This document shows positions 14,997-26,143 of a stretch of DNA of 64,000 nt, piece after piece. The translations under genes were made by a program, and so were the position numbers. The notes below the pieces were generated by a model. The model saw only the letters and a list, made by a program, of their open reading frames with translations. It searched no databases and was not told where the DNA came from. The stretch's first letter is position 1, and every line of letters starts with the position of its first letter. The stretch is taken from the NCBI RefSeq assembly GCF_022668875.1, contig NZ_JAKGCR010000001.1, positions 186,001 to 250,000 of the forward strand, given 5' to 3'. The DNA is from Domibacillus sp. PGB-M46 (GTDB taxonomy: Bacteria; Bacillota; Bacilli; Bacillales; Domibacillaceae).

Positions 14997-15027
14997 AAAA
15001 AAAAGACCCGCTGCAGCAGGTCTTTTG
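14997..15027 (-). terminator. Terminator after clpP
   Basis: GACC-C-GCTGCAGC-A-GGTC hairpin at 15005-15022, followed by a run of Ts on the minus strand just after the clpP stop. Confidence 0.75.
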
Positions 15028-15034
15028 GAATTCC

Positions 15035-15640
15035 TTATTTTTCTTCTTTGTTTGTCACTTCATTACGTGTAACGATATGGTCTACAAGGCCATATTCTTT
15101 CGCACGATCCGCTGTCATAAAGTTATCGCGGTCTGTGTCGCGTGCAATGACTTCAAGCGGCTGGCCAGTGCGCTCTGACAGGATACCGTTTAATTTCTCA
15201 CGAAGGAATAGAATACGCTTCGCTGCGATTTCGATTTCTGTTGCCTGGCCCTGCGCTCCGCCAAGCGGCTGGTGAATCATGACTTCACTGTTCGGAAGAG
15301 CGTAACGCTTGCCTGGTGTACCTGCAGCAAGAAGGAAAGCCCCCATGGAAGCAGCCATACCGATACAGATCGTCTGTACATTCGGTTTAATAAACTGCAT
15401 CGTATCGTAGATCGCCATACCAGCTGTGATACTGCCGCCCGGGCTGTTGATGTAGATAGAAATATCTTTTTCTGGGTTTTCCGCTTCAAGGAACAAAAGC
15501 TGAGCTACGATTGAGTTTGCCACATTATCATCAATGCCGCTTCCAAGCATAATAATGCGGTCTTTCAACAAACGGGAATAAATGTCATACGCGCGTTCAC
15601 CGCGGTTTGTTTGTTCAATAACTGTAGGAATTAAATTCAT
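15035..15640 (-). CDS. clpP: ATP-dependent Clp protease proteolytic subunit
   Basis: Serine protease subunit, 201 residues, which forms the 14-mer chamber served by ClpX, ClpC and ClpE. The catalytic serine is in [11 protein letters not shown] near residue 98, the histidine in MIHQPLGG near 123 and the aspartate in [10 protein letters not shown] near 172. AAAGGAGG precedes the ATG. A CtsR box over its promoter shows heat-shock control. ClpXP also destroys tmRNA-tagged proteins, linking it to the ssrA locus. Confidence 0.99.
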   Translation of the reverse strand: MNLIPTVIEQTNRGERAYDIYSRLLKDRIIMLGSGIDDNVANSIVAQLLFLEAENPEKDISIYINSPGGSITAGMAIYDTMQFIKPNVQTICIGMAASMGAFLLAAGTPGKRYALPNSEVMIHQPLGGAQGQATEIEIAAKRILFLREKLNGILSERTGQPLEVIARDTDRDNFMTADRAKEYGLVDHIVTRNEVTNKEEK

Positions 15641-15681
15641 ACTGTGGTTCCTCCTTTGGATAATAGCTTTATTGTTTAACC

Positions 15682-15712
15682 ATCATACAATCCAAGGTCA
15701 GTGAAGGTCAAA
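15682..15712 (-). promoter_or_regulatory. clpP promoter with CtsR operator
   Basis: The heptamers GGTCAGT (15696-15702) and GGTCAAA (15706-15712), three bases apart, match the CtsR tandem-repeat operator. The second copy covers the minus-strand -35 TTGACC; TATGAT is at 15682-15687, 18 bases away. Confidence 0.85.
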
Positions 15713-15810
15713 CATTATGCTTTTGTTTATGTACGTTTTCTTCTTTTCCCTTTCAAAATCCTGCTAAACGAAACTGTTTTTCTTTCTGTAAATATTTTTT
15801 CAAATTTCTA

Positions 15811-15839
15811 TTGCATTTATTCAAACCTTACTCTATAAT
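15811..15839 (+). promoter_or_regulatory. Promoter of tRNA-Arg
   Basis: TTGCAT (15811-15816), 17 bases, perfect TATAAT (15834-15839), 24 bases before the tRNA. Confidence 0.85.
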
Positions 15840-15863
15840 CTTAAATTGTACCGTAAATCACAT

Positions 15864-15935
15864 GTCCTCGTGGTGCAACGGATAGCACGCAAGCCTCCGA
15901 AGCTTGAAATGCAGGTTCGATTCCTGCCGAGGACG
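15864..15935 (+). tRNA. tRNA-Arg(CCG)
   Basis: Acceptor GTCCTCG pairs with CGAGGAC, discriminator G. D-arm GTGCAACGGATAGCAC. The anticodon stem CAAGC/GCTTG encloses loop CTCCGAA, anticodon CCG, reading CGG. T-arm GCAGGTTCGATTCCTGC. CCA is not encoded. Stands alone with its own promoter and terminator. Confidence 0.96.
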
Positions 15936-15940
15936 TCCCA

Positions 15941-15980
15941 AAAACCAGCGGCTTATTCTTTAAGCTGCTGGTTTTTTTAT
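15941..15980 (+). terminator. Terminator of tRNA-Arg
   Basis: AACCAGCGGCTTA pairs with TAAGCTGCTGGTT (one G-T), followed by seven Ts, six bases past the tRNA. Confidence 0.88.
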
Positions 15981-16090
15981 TTTGCTTTTTTATCTATGAC
16001 AGGGTTAAGATTTGAGCAGCCTGACCGGTCATCCGCTCTTTTGGCATGTCAATCATTCTTCTGTAATGCAGTTTCTGTCTATTGTGCAAA

Positions 16091-16126
16091 GAAAGCGCCC
16101 TGCCGAATTGGCAGGGCGCTTTTTTA
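16091..16126. terminator. Bidirectional terminator after crh
   Basis: An 11-bp stem AGCGCCCTGCC with its complement around GAATT; T-runs lie on both sides, stronger on the plus strand. It overlaps the crh stop codon. Confidence 0.8.
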
Positions 16127-16387
16127 TATCCATTCTTCCCGTTCGATGAGTGAGGCCATTTTTTCGACTGCTTCCTCACTGTCGCGGCCTTCTGCGCTGA
16201 TTGTCACTTCTTCTCCGGTATTCAAAGCAATGCTCATGATCCCCATAATGCTTTTCGCATTATATTTTCTTCCGTCTTTCTCAAGAAAAATTTCTGAATG
16301 AAAGCGAGCTGCTTCCTGTACAAAAAGAGCAGCCGGTCTTGCCTGTAAACCAGATTTCAATTGTACATGTACTGTTTTTTCTGCCAT
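16124..16387 (-). CDS. crh: HPr-like catabolite repression protein Crh
   Basis: An 87-residue HPr paralogue. The PTS active-site histidine is replaced by Gln in GLQARPA (position 15), so it cannot carry phosphate in sugar uptake. The regulatory serine 46 is kept in AKSIMGIMS. In Bacillus HPr kinase/phosphorylase modifies that serine and Crh-P acts with CcpA; Crh also meets methylglyoxal synthase. hprK is in the same window at 34.5 kb. Last gene of the Nudix-rapZ-yvcK-whiA-crh operon. Confidence 0.97.
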   Translation of the reverse strand: MAEKTVHVQLKSGLQARPAALFVQEAARFHSEIFLEKDGRKYNAKSIMGIMSIALNTGEEVTISAEGRDSEEAVEKMASLIEREEWI

Positions 16388-16402
16388 GTTGCCACATCCT
16401 TT

Positions 16403-17359
16403 TTATTTCTCGGCTGCCGCCATTTCACCGGCCCGGATCTTATCTGCTATTTCATCAATTTTGCGCAGACGGTGGTTAATGCCTGATTTGCTGATTGCTG
16501 CGCCTGATACCATTTCTCCAAGCTCTTTTAATGTTACATCTTGATGAAGAACCCGCAGCTCTGCAATTTCACGCAGCCGGTCTGGCAAAATACCGAGACC
16601 GACCGTTTGATCAATAAACTTTATATTTTCGACCTGGCGCAAAGCCGCCCCGATCGTTTTGTTCAAATTCGCTGTTTCACAGTTTACAAGGCGGTTGACG
16701 GAGTTTCTCATGTCCCGGACAATCCGCACGTCCTCAAACCGCATGAGCGCGCTGTGCGCTCCTACAATACTAAAGAAATCAGAAATTTTTTCTGCTTCTT
16801 TTAAATACGTAATAAATCCTTTTTTTCGTTCGAGCGTTTTCGCATTCAAGCTAAATTCATTCATTAAAGTGCATAACGCTTCATTATGCTCCTGGTATAA
16901 AGAAAAAATCTCCAAATGGTAAGACGAGGTTTCGGGATTGTTGACCGAGCCCCCCGCTAAAAAAGCGCCGCGCAGATACGTACGCTGGCAGCAGTTTTTT
17001 TCCGTTATCCGTGAAGCAATATGATGAATAAACGAAAAGCCGTCTTCAATAATGCCCAAGTCGTCCAATATAACCTGTGCATTTTCCTTTAACCGCACAA
17101 TATAGACATTGTTTTTCTTTAACCGCATTTTTTTGCGGACCAGCAGTTCAACCGCCGCGTCGTAATTTCGTTTAATTAATACATAAATGCGCCGGGCAAT
17201 GGCCGCATTTTCCGTTTGAATGTTTACAACAAGCTGCCGGTTTGAAAACGACAGGGAGCCATTCATCCGGATCAGGGCAGATAGCTCTGCTTTCGCGCAG
17301 CATCCGCTCGTTTCAATCGTCGTTAACTCTTTTTTTGTTTCTGATGCAAAAGACACCAT
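16403..17359 (-). CDS. whiA: DNA-binding protein WhiA
   Basis: Sporulation/cell-division regulator, 318 residues. An N-terminal LAGLIDADG-homing-endonuclease-like domain (begins [12 protein letters not shown], with [21 protein letters not shown]-type core) is joined to a C-terminal HTH ([25 protein letters not shown]). It lacks nuclease function in known members and influences FtsZ assembly and chromosome segregation in Bacillus. ATG 17359 is 6 bases from GGAG; ATG 17362 is also possible. Confidence 0.96.
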   Translation of the reverse strand: MVSFASETKKELTTIETSGCCAKAELSALIRMNGSLSFSNRQLVVNIQTENAAIARRIYVLIKRNYDAAVELLVRKKMRLKKNNVYIVRLKENAQVILDDLGIIEDGFSFIHHIASRITEKNCCQRTYLRGAFLAGGSVNNPETSSYHLEIFSLYQEHNEALCTLMNEFSLNAKTLERKKGFITYLKEAEKISDFFSIVGAHSALMRFEDVRIVRDMRNSVNRLVNCETANLNKTIGAALRQVENIKFIDQTVGLGILPDRLREIAELRVLHQDVTLKELGEMVSGAAISKSGINHRLRKIDEIADKIRAGEMAAAEK

Positions 17360-17383
17360 CATCCACTCCTCTCTTGAACCCGC

Positions 17384-18343
17384 TTACCGTTTTGGGATGA
17401 GGCGCACAAGTATTTCAGCGACTTTGGCTGTATCATGGCGGATTATAGAGTTCTCGAATGTCAGAATGTCATCAAAGATGGCATCCAGCCCGAGCACCCG
17501 CAGCCTTTCCACGTCATATACGACCGGTTTCGCCATTTCTTCTTTGTACAGTTCCTGTATGTCTGCCGGAACGGGTTCCTTATTGACTAAAATCGTGTCC
17601 ATCACCGAGCAGTTCAAGTGATCATAGATCGCCTGGACATGATCTGATGCTGTAAAATCAAGGGTTTCCCCTGCCTGTGTCATTAAATTGCAAATATACA
17701 CTTTTTTTGCCTTTGAAGCACACACTTCTTCTCCTATACCAGGCACAAGCAAATTCGGCAGAATACTTGTATATAAACTGCCTGGGCCGAGAATAATCAT
17801 ATCTGCTTCCCGAATAGAACGGATCGTCTCTGGAAGCGGCTCAATGTGCTCCGGTGTTAAAAACACCCGGCGGATTTTTTTGCCGGAATAGGGGATTTTA
17901 GATTCACCGGACACAAACGTCCCGTCTTCCATCTCCGCATGAAGCACGACACTTTGATTAGCAGCCGGAAGCACTTTTCCCCGAACATTGAGTACCCGGC
18001 TCATTTCCTGAATTGCATGTCCGAAATCGCCTGTAATCGAAGAAAGCGCGGCAATCATTAAATTGCCAAGGGCGTGCCCTGACAATTCATTGTTCGTTGT
18101 AAACCGATGCTGAAACAAAGACTCTACGAGCGGCTCTACATCAGAAAGCGCCGCAAGCACATTGCGAATATCACCAGGCGGCGGAATATTTAGTTCGGAC
18201 CGAAGCCTCCCAGAACTGCCCCCGTCATCTGCTACAGTGACAATAGCGGTAAGGTCAATCGGATGGCGCTTAAGCCCCCGAAGCAGGACTGAAAGACCGG
18301 TTCCCCCGCCGATTATGACAACTTTCGGCTGCCGGGACGTCAT
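17384..18343 (-). CDS. yvcK: Gluconeogenesis / morphogenesis factor YvcK
   Basis: A 319-residue Rossmann-like protein of the CofD/YvcK family. [18 protein letters not shown] starts the nucleotide-sugar site and [26 protein letters not shown] is the most conserved segment. In B. subtilis it binds UDP-GlcNAc and is needed for shape and growth on gluconeogenic carbon. Its ATG overlaps the rapZ stop (ATGA), which implies coupling. Confidence 0.95.
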   Translation of the reverse strand: MTSRQPKVVIIGGGTGLSVLLRGLKRHPIDLTAIVTVADDGGSSGRLRSELNIPPPGDIRNVLAALSDVEPLVESLFQHRFTTNNELSGHALGNLMIAALSSITGDFGHAIQEMSRVLNVRGKVLPAANQSVVLHAEMEDGTFVSGESKIPYSGKKIRRVFLTPEHIEPLPETIRSIREADMIILGPGSLYTSILPNLLVPGIGEEVCASKAKKVYICNLMTQAGETLDFTASDHVQAIYDHLNCSVMDTILVNKEPVPADIQELYKEEMAKPVVYDVERLRVLGLDAIFDDILTFENSIIRHDTAKVAEILVRLIPKR

Positions 18344-19221
18344 GCTTTTGCGGCCTTTCTCTTGTCAATGTCACGGTGTGTCACGCGCGTTTGATACCCG
18401 TCTGCAAAGTAATTAGCCAAATACTCTGCTAAAGCAACAGACCGGTGCTGTCCGCCGGTACAGCCAATGGCAATTACCAGCTGTGATTTGCCTTCCATTT
18501 TATAATGCGGCAGCATAAAGGTCAGCAAATCGGTCACTTTTTCTAAAAACTTCTGTGTGTCATTCCATTTCATCACATATTCGGCTACGTCCGTTTCAAG
18601 TCCTGTGCGTGGACGCATGTGCTCAATATAGTGCGGATTCGGCAAAAAACGAACATCAAAAACAAGATCCGCGTCAATCGGAAGGCCATGTTTAAAACCG
18701 AATGACATGACATTTACCGTAAAAGAAGCCTGTTTATTTGGTGAAAACTCTCTCATAATATTTTCACGCAAATCCTTCGGCTTCATTTGGGATGTATTTA
18801 AAATCATATTTGCACGGCCGCGCAGGTCGTTTAACAGCTCACGTTCCTGATGAATGCCGTCAAGCGGGCGATCATCACGCGACAGAGGATGCGTGCGGCG
18901 TGTTTCTTTATACCGGCGCACCAATACTTCATCTTCTGCATCTAAGAATAACACCCTCGGTGCCGTGTTTAATGTTTCGGCCGCTTCGTCAAGAGCGGTC
19001 TGCAGATGGTCAAAAAACTCGCGCCCGCGCATGTCCATAACGATGGCTACTTTTTTTAGCTTTTGCCCCGAATCTTTCATCAACGTTAAAAACGGCTGCA
19101 GGAGTGTTGGCGGCAAATTGTCCATACAATAGAAGCCAAGATCCTCAAAGCTTTGAACGGCCACCGTTTTACCAGCTCCAGACATTCCTGTAATAATTAC
19201 AAGCTGTACATCATTCGCCAT
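18340..19221 (-). CDS. rapZ: RNase adapter / nucleotide-binding protein RapZ (YvcJ)
   Basis: P-loop protein of 293 residues. Walker A is GMSGAGKT near residue 14, RGREF and [12 protein letters not shown] lie in the middle, and the C-terminal domain ends [18 protein letters not shown], a small-molecule site known in E. coli RapZ to bind GlcN6P. The Bacillus homologue hydrolyses GTP and affects competence. ATG 19221 has AGGGG eight bases upstream; the ATG at 19242 overlaps the preceding stop and has no site. Confidence 0.95.
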   Translation of the reverse strand: MANDVQLVIITGMSGAGKTVAVQSFEDLGFYCMDNLPPTLLQPFLTLMKDSGQKLKKVAIVMDMRGREFFDHLQTALDEAAETLNTAPRVLFLDAEDEVLVRRYKETRRTHPLSRDDRPLDGIHQERELLNDLRGRANMILNTSQMKPKDLRENIMREFSPNKQASFTVNVMSFGFKHGLPIDADLVFDVRFLPNPHYIEHMRPRTGLETDVAEYVMKWNDTQKFLEKVTDLLTFMLPHYKMEGKSQLVIAIGCTGGQHRSVALAEYLANYFADGYQTRVTHRDIDKRKAAKA

Positions 19222-19241
19222 TGTTAGTCCCCTCTCTTCCA

Positions 19242-19700
19242 TCAGCTTGGGTCCAGTCGATACGAGATCAACTCAAAATCAGGTGTATATGTAAAGGCTC
19301 CATAAAGCAGGCCGGTCCCATGCACCATATATTCAAGCAGATGGCGGTCTCCTTCTGCCATCGGCAGTTCTTTTAATTCTTCAACCGGCTTCCAATGCAG
19401 ATCGCCTTCCCGCGTGTGAGTCAGCGGACTGCCATCGGCCTGGTCTGCAAAAAAAGTGAACATCATCCATTCATCCATCACTTTTTCGCCATCTTCAATA
19501 ATAAATGTGAAAATTCCTTTTACATTCGGGTTGCGCAAATATAAACCTGTTTCCTCCCGATACTCTCGAATCACTGCATCCCGTACGGATTCACCAGGCT
19601 CCATTTTGCCTCCTGGCGCCACCCACCAATTGCGGCGGGGCTTTTGCATTAATAAAACCTGCCCATCTCTCATCAGTACACAATTTGTGACACGCTGCAC
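19242..19700 (-). CDS. Nudix hydrolase (YvcI/MutT family)
   Basis: A 152-residue Nudix protein. The box G-x5-E-x7-REVxEE-type signature is complete in [24 protein letters not shown] (about residues 31-54). Start is GTG with GGGGGTG upstream. The B. subtilis counterpart in this operon is YvcI; the substrate is not established and an 8-oxo-dGTP role should not be assumed. First gene of the operon to crh. Confidence 0.92.
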   Translation of the reverse strand: MQRVTNCVLMRDGQVLLMQKPRRNWWVAPGGKMEPGESVRDAVIREYREETGLYLRNPNVKGIFTFIIEDGEKVMDEWMMFTFFADQADGSPLTHTREGDLHWKPVEELKELPMAEGDRHLLEYMVHGTGLLYGAFTYTPDFELISYRLDPS

Positions 19701-19794
19701 AATAACACCCCCGTCAAACTGCCAACAGATATTTCCTTCATTATACGGTGACAGCCGAATAAGTGCAACGCTGCCGGGTGTTTTTTATAAGAAA

Positions 19795-19885
19795 AGCACA
19801 GGGCGCCTGACCAGCAGCGACAAGCATAAGGCGGAGTTGGCCAGTGGCGCCTTTTGCCACACAGCCGCTCTGACTTATGACCTCG
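19795..19885 (-). repeat. Degenerate intergenic repeat, copy A
   Basis: Lies in the 420-base gap between the Nudix gene and trxB, which otherwise holds only the trxB terminator. Its core at 19839-19862 matches copy B (29380-29403) at 18 of 24 bases. On the minus strand GGCAAAAGGCG is followed 28 bases on by GCTGCTGG, the same layout as copy C. Confidence 0.5.
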
Positions 19886-19999
19886 AGCCCGTTGGCGCCC
19901 GGAGCTGGACATGGTTAGAAATTTTTCACACAATGGATCAAAAGCTAAAAACGCCGCGTCCCGCGGCAACGCTTTTGTGACCCACTTCCTGTGGACCTC

Positions 20000-20034
20000 A
20001 AAAAAAAGCGCCTGGTACTGAGTACCAGACGCGT
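20000..20034 (-). terminator. Terminator after trxB
   Basis: Palindrome CTGGTACTGAGTACCAG with outer GCG/CGC pairs, followed on the minus strand by seven or eight Ts. Confidence 0.85.
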
Positions 20035-20121
20035 GTAAAAAAGCTGCAGGGGGCAGTTTGATTACATCTTTACTATACCACCCTTATATTTCAAAACGAT
20101 GACGAGAACGTAAAGAAAAGG

Positions 20122-21129
<1,008 letters not shown>

Positions 21130-21175
21130 TTACTTTCATCGTACTGAAATTCCTTTATTCCGTCTATTATTCTGC

Positions 21176-22687
21176 TCAAAGCAGGTGTTCACGAATAAAT
21201 TTAGCGTACTTTTGTACTGTTGAAACGGATACGCTATATTTCCCCCCCGCTTCCGACTGACTAAACGGTTCATTGCGCAGTTTGCGCCATACGTATTCTA
21301 CTGCAGCGGCAAGACCCGCTGGCTTCGTCATATTTGCTTTTTGATATTGCAGTTCCAGGAAAATAGAGAACCACATTAAAAACAATCCTGCTTCCTGTGA
21401 GCCAAGCGGCCGGAAATGACGGTATAAAACAAGAGCCGTTTCATGGGCAAGACGCGTATTCATTTCACTTAAAAGCGTATGATCGATCGGCATGCCGAGG
21501 ATGTCCGCCAGGTAAATTTTTTCGTATGGCTGCAGTGTTTCAATGTCACAAAACTTCGGATGCGTCATGATTTCTTTATGATCGGCCGCTAACGAAAGCA
21601 GGAAAATGCCGAACAGTCGCTCTTCATCCCGTTTCCCATTTAAATAGCCGATAATCGCCTCCGGATCACGTTCTATTTCACTTTCTGCTCTTCCAGCTCC
21701 CCACGGCTCAAGTCCCTCTTTTTCCGGATTATCCTGCAATACTTTTTTCCAGGCCGAGCGTGCGGTTTGCGGATGGTCTGTGTGGTGGGCTGCATAGGAA
21801 AGCCAGTAGTAAAACCCGGCATCTCCCTCAAACCCGCTTTTCTGGAGTTTTTTCAGCCAGCGGTAAGCCTCTTTATATCGTCCAATCAGGGCAAAGGTAG
21901 CACCGATTTTAAATTGCTGATCTGGGATAAGCGGCTGAATTTTCGCCAGCTGGTTTGCTAAATCGTTCAGTTGTTCCTGTTTTTTTTCGTAAAAGTAAAA
22001 CACGATTTTATTACAGATGGCGTGCAGGTTGCCCGGGTTGCGCTCAAGTACATCCTCAAGCACCCCGTATGCTTTTTCTGATTGTCCAAGATAAAAATAG
22101 GCCAGTGCAAGATTATTGTATGCTGCCCAGAAATCCGGGTACTTCTTAACTGTTTCTTCCAAGTGTTCCGCCGCTTTGGCAAAATGGCCGCTTTCAAGCA
22201 GGAATCGTGATTTTTCCTGCATTTCAATCATCTCATCCTGTTCGGACAAGTCCTCGAACTCTTCTTCATGATCGAGCGTAATCAAATCGAGCAGGTCTTC
22301 CGCGTCTTCCCGGTACTCCCCGTGCTCAGCTAAATCCAAATACATTTGTGCATGGCGAAAAGCTTCTTTAAACGAACCGAGGTGTGCATAATTGTTCGCA
22401 AGAAAATAATGACACTCCGTCATATGAGGATCCAAGTCATCCAGTACAAAGTGAAGCAGGCCGTTTGATTGCTCATAATGCCCAAGCTCCGTTTCCACAA
22501 TGGCGAGCTGACAAGCAATAACAGGTTCCAGCGGCTCAAGATCCATGGCACGCGAAAGGTATTTTTTTGCTTTCGGCAGCTCTCTTTTTTCAAGCGCCTT
22601 CATGCCTTTTATATAATAAAACTCTCCTGTCGGAAAAAATGAGACAACATTCTCTTTCTGTTTCCGGCGCATTGAGTCATTTCCCAT
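21176..22687 (-). CDS. Tetratricopeptide-repeat protein (YvcD-like)
   Basis: Cytosolic protein of 503 residues made largely of TPR-like helix pairs. Clear repeats are at about 27-60 (EKRELPKAKKYLSRAMDLEP), 165-200 (FAKAAEHLEETVKKYPDFWAAYNNLALAYF) and 200-235 (SEKAYGVLEDVLERNPGNLHAICN). The last 60 residues look like a small HTH (KYSVSVSTVQKYAKFIREHL). Corresponds by place and length to B. subtilis YvcD, whose role is unknown. GGAGGATTTTC precedes the ATG, and an extended -10 (TGCTATACT) lies upstream at 22725-22730. Confidence 0.85.
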   Translation of the reverse strand: MGNDSMRRKQKENVVSFFPTGEFYYIKGMKALEKRELPKAKKYLSRAMDLEPLEPVIACQLAIVETELGHYEQSNGLLHFVLDDLDPHMTECHYFLANNYAHLGSFKEAFRHAQMYLDLAEHGEYREDAEDLLDLITLDHEEEFEDLSEQDEMIEMQEKSRFLLESGHFAKAAEHLEETVKKYPDFWAAYNNLALAYFYLGQSEKAYGVLEDVLERNPGNLHAICNKIVFYFYEKKQEQLNDLANQLAKIQPLIPDQQFKIGATFALIGRYKEAYRWLKKLQKSGFEGDAGFYYWLSYAAHHTDHPQTARSAWKKVLQDNPEKEGLEPWGAGRAESEIERDPEAIIGYLNGKRDEERLFGIFLLSLAADHKEIMTHPKFCDIETLQPYEKIYLADILGMPIDHTLLSEMNTRLAHETALVLYRHFRPLGSQEAGLFLMWFSIFLELQYQKANMTKPAGLAAAVEYVWRKLRNEPFSQSEAGGKYSVSVSTVQKYAKFIREHLL

Positions 22688-22757
22688 GAAAATCCTCCGT
22701 ACGTTCTGTATGATTAACTTATGTAGTATAGCATACGTACCAGCAGAAAAACAGATG

Positions 22758-22790
22758 AAAAGCCGGCCTAAAAAAGGCCGGCTTTTTTTA
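22758..22790. terminator. Terminator after the his operon
   Basis: AGCCGGCCT pairs with AGGCCGGCT around an A-rich loop, with T-runs on either side. It overlaps the hisIE stop codon. Confidence 0.8.
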
Positions 22791-23417
22791 TTCTTTGTCT
22801 TTCCCTTCGTGGCGGCGTGCTAGAACGGATAACACATCGTCCAAAGCTAAATCCTGTTCACGCAGCAGAACAAGCAGATGGTACAACAGATCGGCTGCTT
22901 CCCACTGAAGCTCTTCCTTGTCGCGATTTTTCGCGGCAATAATGACTTCTGCCGCTTCTTCGCCGACTTTTTTCAAAATCTTATCGACGCCTTTTTCAAA
23001 CAAATACGTTGTATAAGCACCTTCCGGACGGTTTTGCTCACGGTCTGCAATAACCTGCTCCAGCTGCTGCAGAATGGAATATGGAAGTGACACATTGTCC
23101 TCTCCGTAAAAGGGTTCATCGAAGCAGCTTGTTGTGCCGCGGTGGCAGGCAGGACCAGTCGGCTCCACTTTTACAACGATCGCATCTTTATCGCAGTCAA
23201 ACTGCATGGAAACGACTTTTTGTGTATGGCCGCTTGTCGCTCCTTTATGCCAAAGCTCCTGGCGGGAACGGCTGTAAAACCACGTTTCGCCTGTTTCCAT
23301 CGTTTTTTTTAGAGATTCCTCATTCATATAAGCAAGTGTTAATACTTCATACGTCGTCGCATCCTGTACAATGGCAGGCACGAGTCCTTTTTCATCAAAC
23401 TTCACTTCGTCAATCAT
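22788..23417 (-). CDS. hisIE: Bifunctional phosphoribosyl-AMP cyclohydrolase / PR-ATP pyrophosphohydrolase
   Basis: Steps 2 and 3 of histidine synthesis in one 209-residue chain. HisI domain, residues 1-105, with [19 protein letters not shown] and zinc-site cysteines in DCDKDA...CHRGTTSCF. HisE domain from about 110, with [24 protein letters not shown] and the MazG-like [13 protein letters not shown]. Start overlaps the hisF stop (ATGA). Last gene of the operon. Confidence 0.97.
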   Translation of the reverse strand: MIDEVKFDEKGLVPAIVQDATTYEVLTLAYMNEESLKKTMETGETWFYSRSRQELWHKGATSGHTQKVVSMQFDCDKDAIVVKVEPTGPACHRGTTSCFDEPFYGEDNVSLPYSILQQLEQVIADREQNRPEGAYTTYLFEKGVDKILKKVGEEAAEVIIAAKNRDKEELQWEAADLLYHLLVLLREQDLALDDVLSVLARRHEGKDKE

Positions 23418-24172
23418 CTGACGTTCACCTCTGCATTTCGCAAAAATTGTTTGACCTCTCCAACGCCGGTTTCTTTATAATGAAAAATAGAAGCGGCAAG
23501 CGCTGCATCAGCCTTCGCTTCTGTAAACACATCCAAAAAGTGCTCTGCGCCCCCAGCACCGCCTGACGCAATCACCGGAACCGAGACTGCATCACCAACT
23601 GCTTTTGTCAGGGCAATATCAAAGCCTTGCTTGCTCCCGTCTTCGTCCATGCTTGTCAGCAAAATTTCCCCGGCACCGCGCTCGACCGCTTCTTTTGCCC
23701 AGTCAATGACGGTCCGCTCAGTTGGCGTACGTCCGCCGTGTGTATAGACGCGCCACGTTCCAATTGATTCATCATATTTTGCATCAATGGCAATCACGAT
23801 ACATTGGGAGCCGAAAAATGCGGCTCCTTCATTGATCAAGTCCGGATTGTTTACAGCCGCTGTATTCAATGATACTTTATCTGCGCCTGCACGTAAAATG
23901 CGTTTCATATCTTCAAGAGCGTTAATGCCGCCGCCGACCGTAAAGGGAATCGCAAGCTCTGACGCAACAGCCTGCACCACATCTACCATCGTTTTGCGCC
24001 CTTCTACCGATGCAGATATATCTAAAAACACAAGCTCGTCCGCTCCCTGCTCATCATAAACACGCGCCAATTCCACCGGGTCTCCCGCGTCACGCAGCTC
24101 TACAAATTGAATTCCCTTTACGACACGCCCTTCTTTTACATCCAGGCAGGGGATGATGCGTTTTGTCATCAT
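23414..24172 (-). CDS. hisF: Imidazole glycerol phosphate synthase, cyclase subunit
   Basis: (Beta/alpha)8 barrel of 252 residues that, with HisH, makes imidazole glycerol phosphate and AICAR. Catalytic Asp in [14 protein letters not shown] near residue 11 and in [10 protein letters not shown] near 130; phosphate loops VGGGI and ASGGAG. ATG 24172 lies 10 bases after GGAGG inside the end of hisA and gives the family's standard length; ATG 24169 is the alternative. Confidence 0.97.
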   Translation of the reverse strand: MMTKRIIPCLDVKEGRVVKGIQFVELRDAGDPVELARVYDEQGADELVFLDISASVEGRKTMVDVVQAVASELAIPFTVGGGINALEDMKRILRAGADKVSLNTAAVNNPDLINEGAAFFGSQCIVIAIDAKYDESIGTWRVYTHGGRTPTERTVIDWAKEAVERGAGEILLTSMDEDGSKQGFDIALTKAVGDAVSVPVIASGGAGGAEHFLDVFTEAKADAALAASIFHYKETGVGEVKQFLRNAEVNVR

Positions 24173-24900
24173 TCGGCCGCCACCTCCAGCGCTTCTTTCA
24201 CGGTGAAGCGGCCTGTATAAATCGATTTTCCGCAGATTGCACCAGAGAGTCCGTCTTCCTTCCATTTTGCGAGTGCACGCAAATCGTCCAGTGATGAAAC
24301 ACCGCCGGAAGCAATGACGCTTTTTCCTGTTTCCCGTGCAAGCTCCGCTGTTGCTTCTACGTTTGGTCCAGACAGCATGCCGTCGTTGGCGATATCCGTA
24401 AAGATAAACGTTTCGGCACCTGCTTCCGCGAATTCTTTAGCAAGGTCTACCGCTTTTACAGATGACGTCTCAAGCCAGCCATGTGTAGCCACAAAGCCAT
24501 TTTTTGCATCAAGGCCGATCGCGATTTTTTCTCCATATGTACGAAGCCACTGTTTGACAAGCTCCGGCTCCTTTACAGCCAGGCTGCCAATGATCACCCG
24601 ATCTACACCATTGTCCAGATAATGCTTTACATCTTCTTCCGTCCGGATGCCGCCGCCGATTTGCACCTTCGCATTCAGCTTTTGGGCTGCTTCAATCACA
24701 AATGTATCATTTACACGCTGGCCGTCTTTTGCTCCATCAAGATCAACCATATGAATCCATTCGGCTCCCTGCTCTACAAAGGACTTCGCCATATCAAATG
24801 GCGAGTCCCCGTAAACCGTTTCCTGGTTATAGTCCCCCTGCACAAGGCGGACGCATTTGCCGCCGCGCATATCAATAGCCGGGTAAATAGTAAAACTCAT
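24169..24900 (-). CDS. hisA: ProFAR isomerase
   Basis: Step 4 of histidine synthesis, 243 residues, a barrel homologous to HisF. Catalytic Asp in [16 protein letters not shown] near residue 8 and in [10 protein letters not shown] near 129; phosphate loops VGGGI-like [11 protein letters not shown] and ASGGVSS. The start overlaps the hisH stop (ATGA) with GGAGG upstream. Confidence 0.97.
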   Translation of the reverse strand: MSFTIYPAIDMRGGKCVRLVQGDYNQETVYGDSPFDMAKSFVEQGAEWIHMVDLDGAKDGQRVNDTFVIEAAQKLNAKVQIGGGIRTEEDVKHYLDNGVDRVIIGSLAVKEPELVKQWLRTYGEKIAIGLDAKNGFVATHGWLETSSVKAVDLAKEFAEAGAETFIFTDIANDGMLSGPNVEATAELARETGKSVIASGGVSSLDDLRALAKWKEDGLSGAICGKSIYTGRFTVKEALEVAAE

Positions 24901-25535
24901 AGCATGTCCTCCGATCGTTCCATCGCTTTTGCAAAGTTTGTCAGCAGCTGCATACCGGTTTTGCTGCTTTTTTCCGGGTGAAACTGCATGCCTGACACGT
25001 TCTTCTGCCCGACAACAGCCGGTACCTGCACGCCATAATCCGCGCTTGCCAAAAGTGCTTTTTCATCTACTCCGTCCGCATAATACGAATGAACGAAGTA
25101 TACATAACCATCTTCGATGCCTTCAAGTACCGGTGCATCCTGGTGAAAATGAAGCTTGTTCCAGCCCATATGCGGCACTTTCAGCCGCTCACCGTTCGCA
25201 TCGCGGTCTGGAATGTGAACAATCCGTCCCTTGAGCAGGCCAAGTCCTTCAAACTCTCCATTTTCTTCACTTTCTTCAAACAAAAGCTGCATACCGAGAC
25301 AGATGCCAAGAAGCGGACGGCCGCTGTCCACATACTGATGAATAAACTGATCAAGATTCGTTTCACGAAGTCGGGCCATCGCATCTTTAAACGCACCGAC
25401 ACCCGGCAAAATAACGCCTTTTGTGTTGTTTAGCTCTTCTGGTGATTCACTAATCACATATGGAATGCCAATTCGCTCAAGTGCTTTCGATACGCTGAAC
25501 AAATTGCCCATGCCATAATCGATAATTCCGATCAT
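24897..25535 (-). CDS. hisH: Imidazole glycerol phosphate synthase, glutaminase subunit
   Basis: Class I glutamine amidotransferase, 212 residues. The nucleophile cysteine is in [13 protein letters not shown] near residue 80; His and Glu are in GMQFHPEKS near the C-terminus. It supplies ammonia to HisF. The ATG directly follows the hisB stop. Confidence 0.97.
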   Translation of the reverse strand: MIGIIDYGMGNLFSVSKALERIGIPYVISESPEELNNTKGVILPGVGAFKDAMARLRETNLDQFIHQYVDSGRPLLGICLGMQLLFEESEENGEFEGLGLLKGRIVHIPDRDANGERLKVPHMGWNKLHFHQDAPVLEGIEDGYVYFVHSYYADGVDEKALLASADYGVQVPAVVGQKNVSGMQFHPEKSSKTGMQLLTNFAKAMERSEDML

Positions 25536-26129
25536 TTATAACATTCCCTTCGTTGACGGCACACCTTTTACGCGCGGGTCAATCGTGACTGCTTCATCGA
25601 TCGCACGGGCCATCGCTTTAAATACCGCTTCAATCATATGATGTGTGTTTGTTCCGTAATGAATAATCACATGCAGGTTCATACGAGCCTCAAGCGCGAA
25701 TTTCCATAAAAATTCGTGTACAAGCTCTGTATCAAAGGTGCCGACTTTTTGCGATGGAAAGTCAGCGCCCCGGATTTCAAAATGAGGACGGTTACTTAAA
25801 TCCACCACGACTTGTGCGAGGGTATCATCCATCGGTACGAAAAAATTTCCATACCGCTTAATGCCTTTTTTATCGCCCAGCGCTTCCTTCAGCGCCATGC
25901 CGAGCACGATACCGATATCTTCCGTTGTATGGTGGTCATCTACTTCCACATCGCCATCTGCTTTAACCGTTAAATCAAAATGGCCATGGCGTGTAAACAG
26001 ATCCAGCATGTGATCCATAAATGGCACGCCTGTTTGAATATTTGATTTTCCTTCTCCATCTATTTGGAATGCCAGGTCAATTTTCGTTTCACCTGTATAA
26101 CGCTGAAGCTCTGCACTTCGATTCCCCAT
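25536..26129 (-). CDS. hisB: Imidazoleglycerol-phosphate dehydratase
   Basis: Mn-dependent dehydratase, 197 residues, monofunctional (no phosphatase domain). Metal-binding motifs FMDHMLDLFTRHGHFDL and DDHHTTEDIG, and the second-half HxxxE set in HVIIHYGTNTHHMIEAVFKA. AAAGGAG precedes the ATG. Confidence 0.97.
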   Translation of the reverse strand: MGNRSAELQRYTGETKIDLAFQIDGEGKSNIQTGVPFMDHMLDLFTRHGHFDLTVKADGDVEVDDHHTTEDIGIVLGMALKEALGDKKGIKRYGNFFVPMDDTLAQVVVDLSNRPHFEIRGADFPSQKVGTFDTELVHEFLWKFALEARMNLHVIIHYGTNTHHMIEAVFKAMARAIDEAVTIDPRVKGVPSTKGML

Positions 26130-26143
26130 TTGCTCTCTCTCCT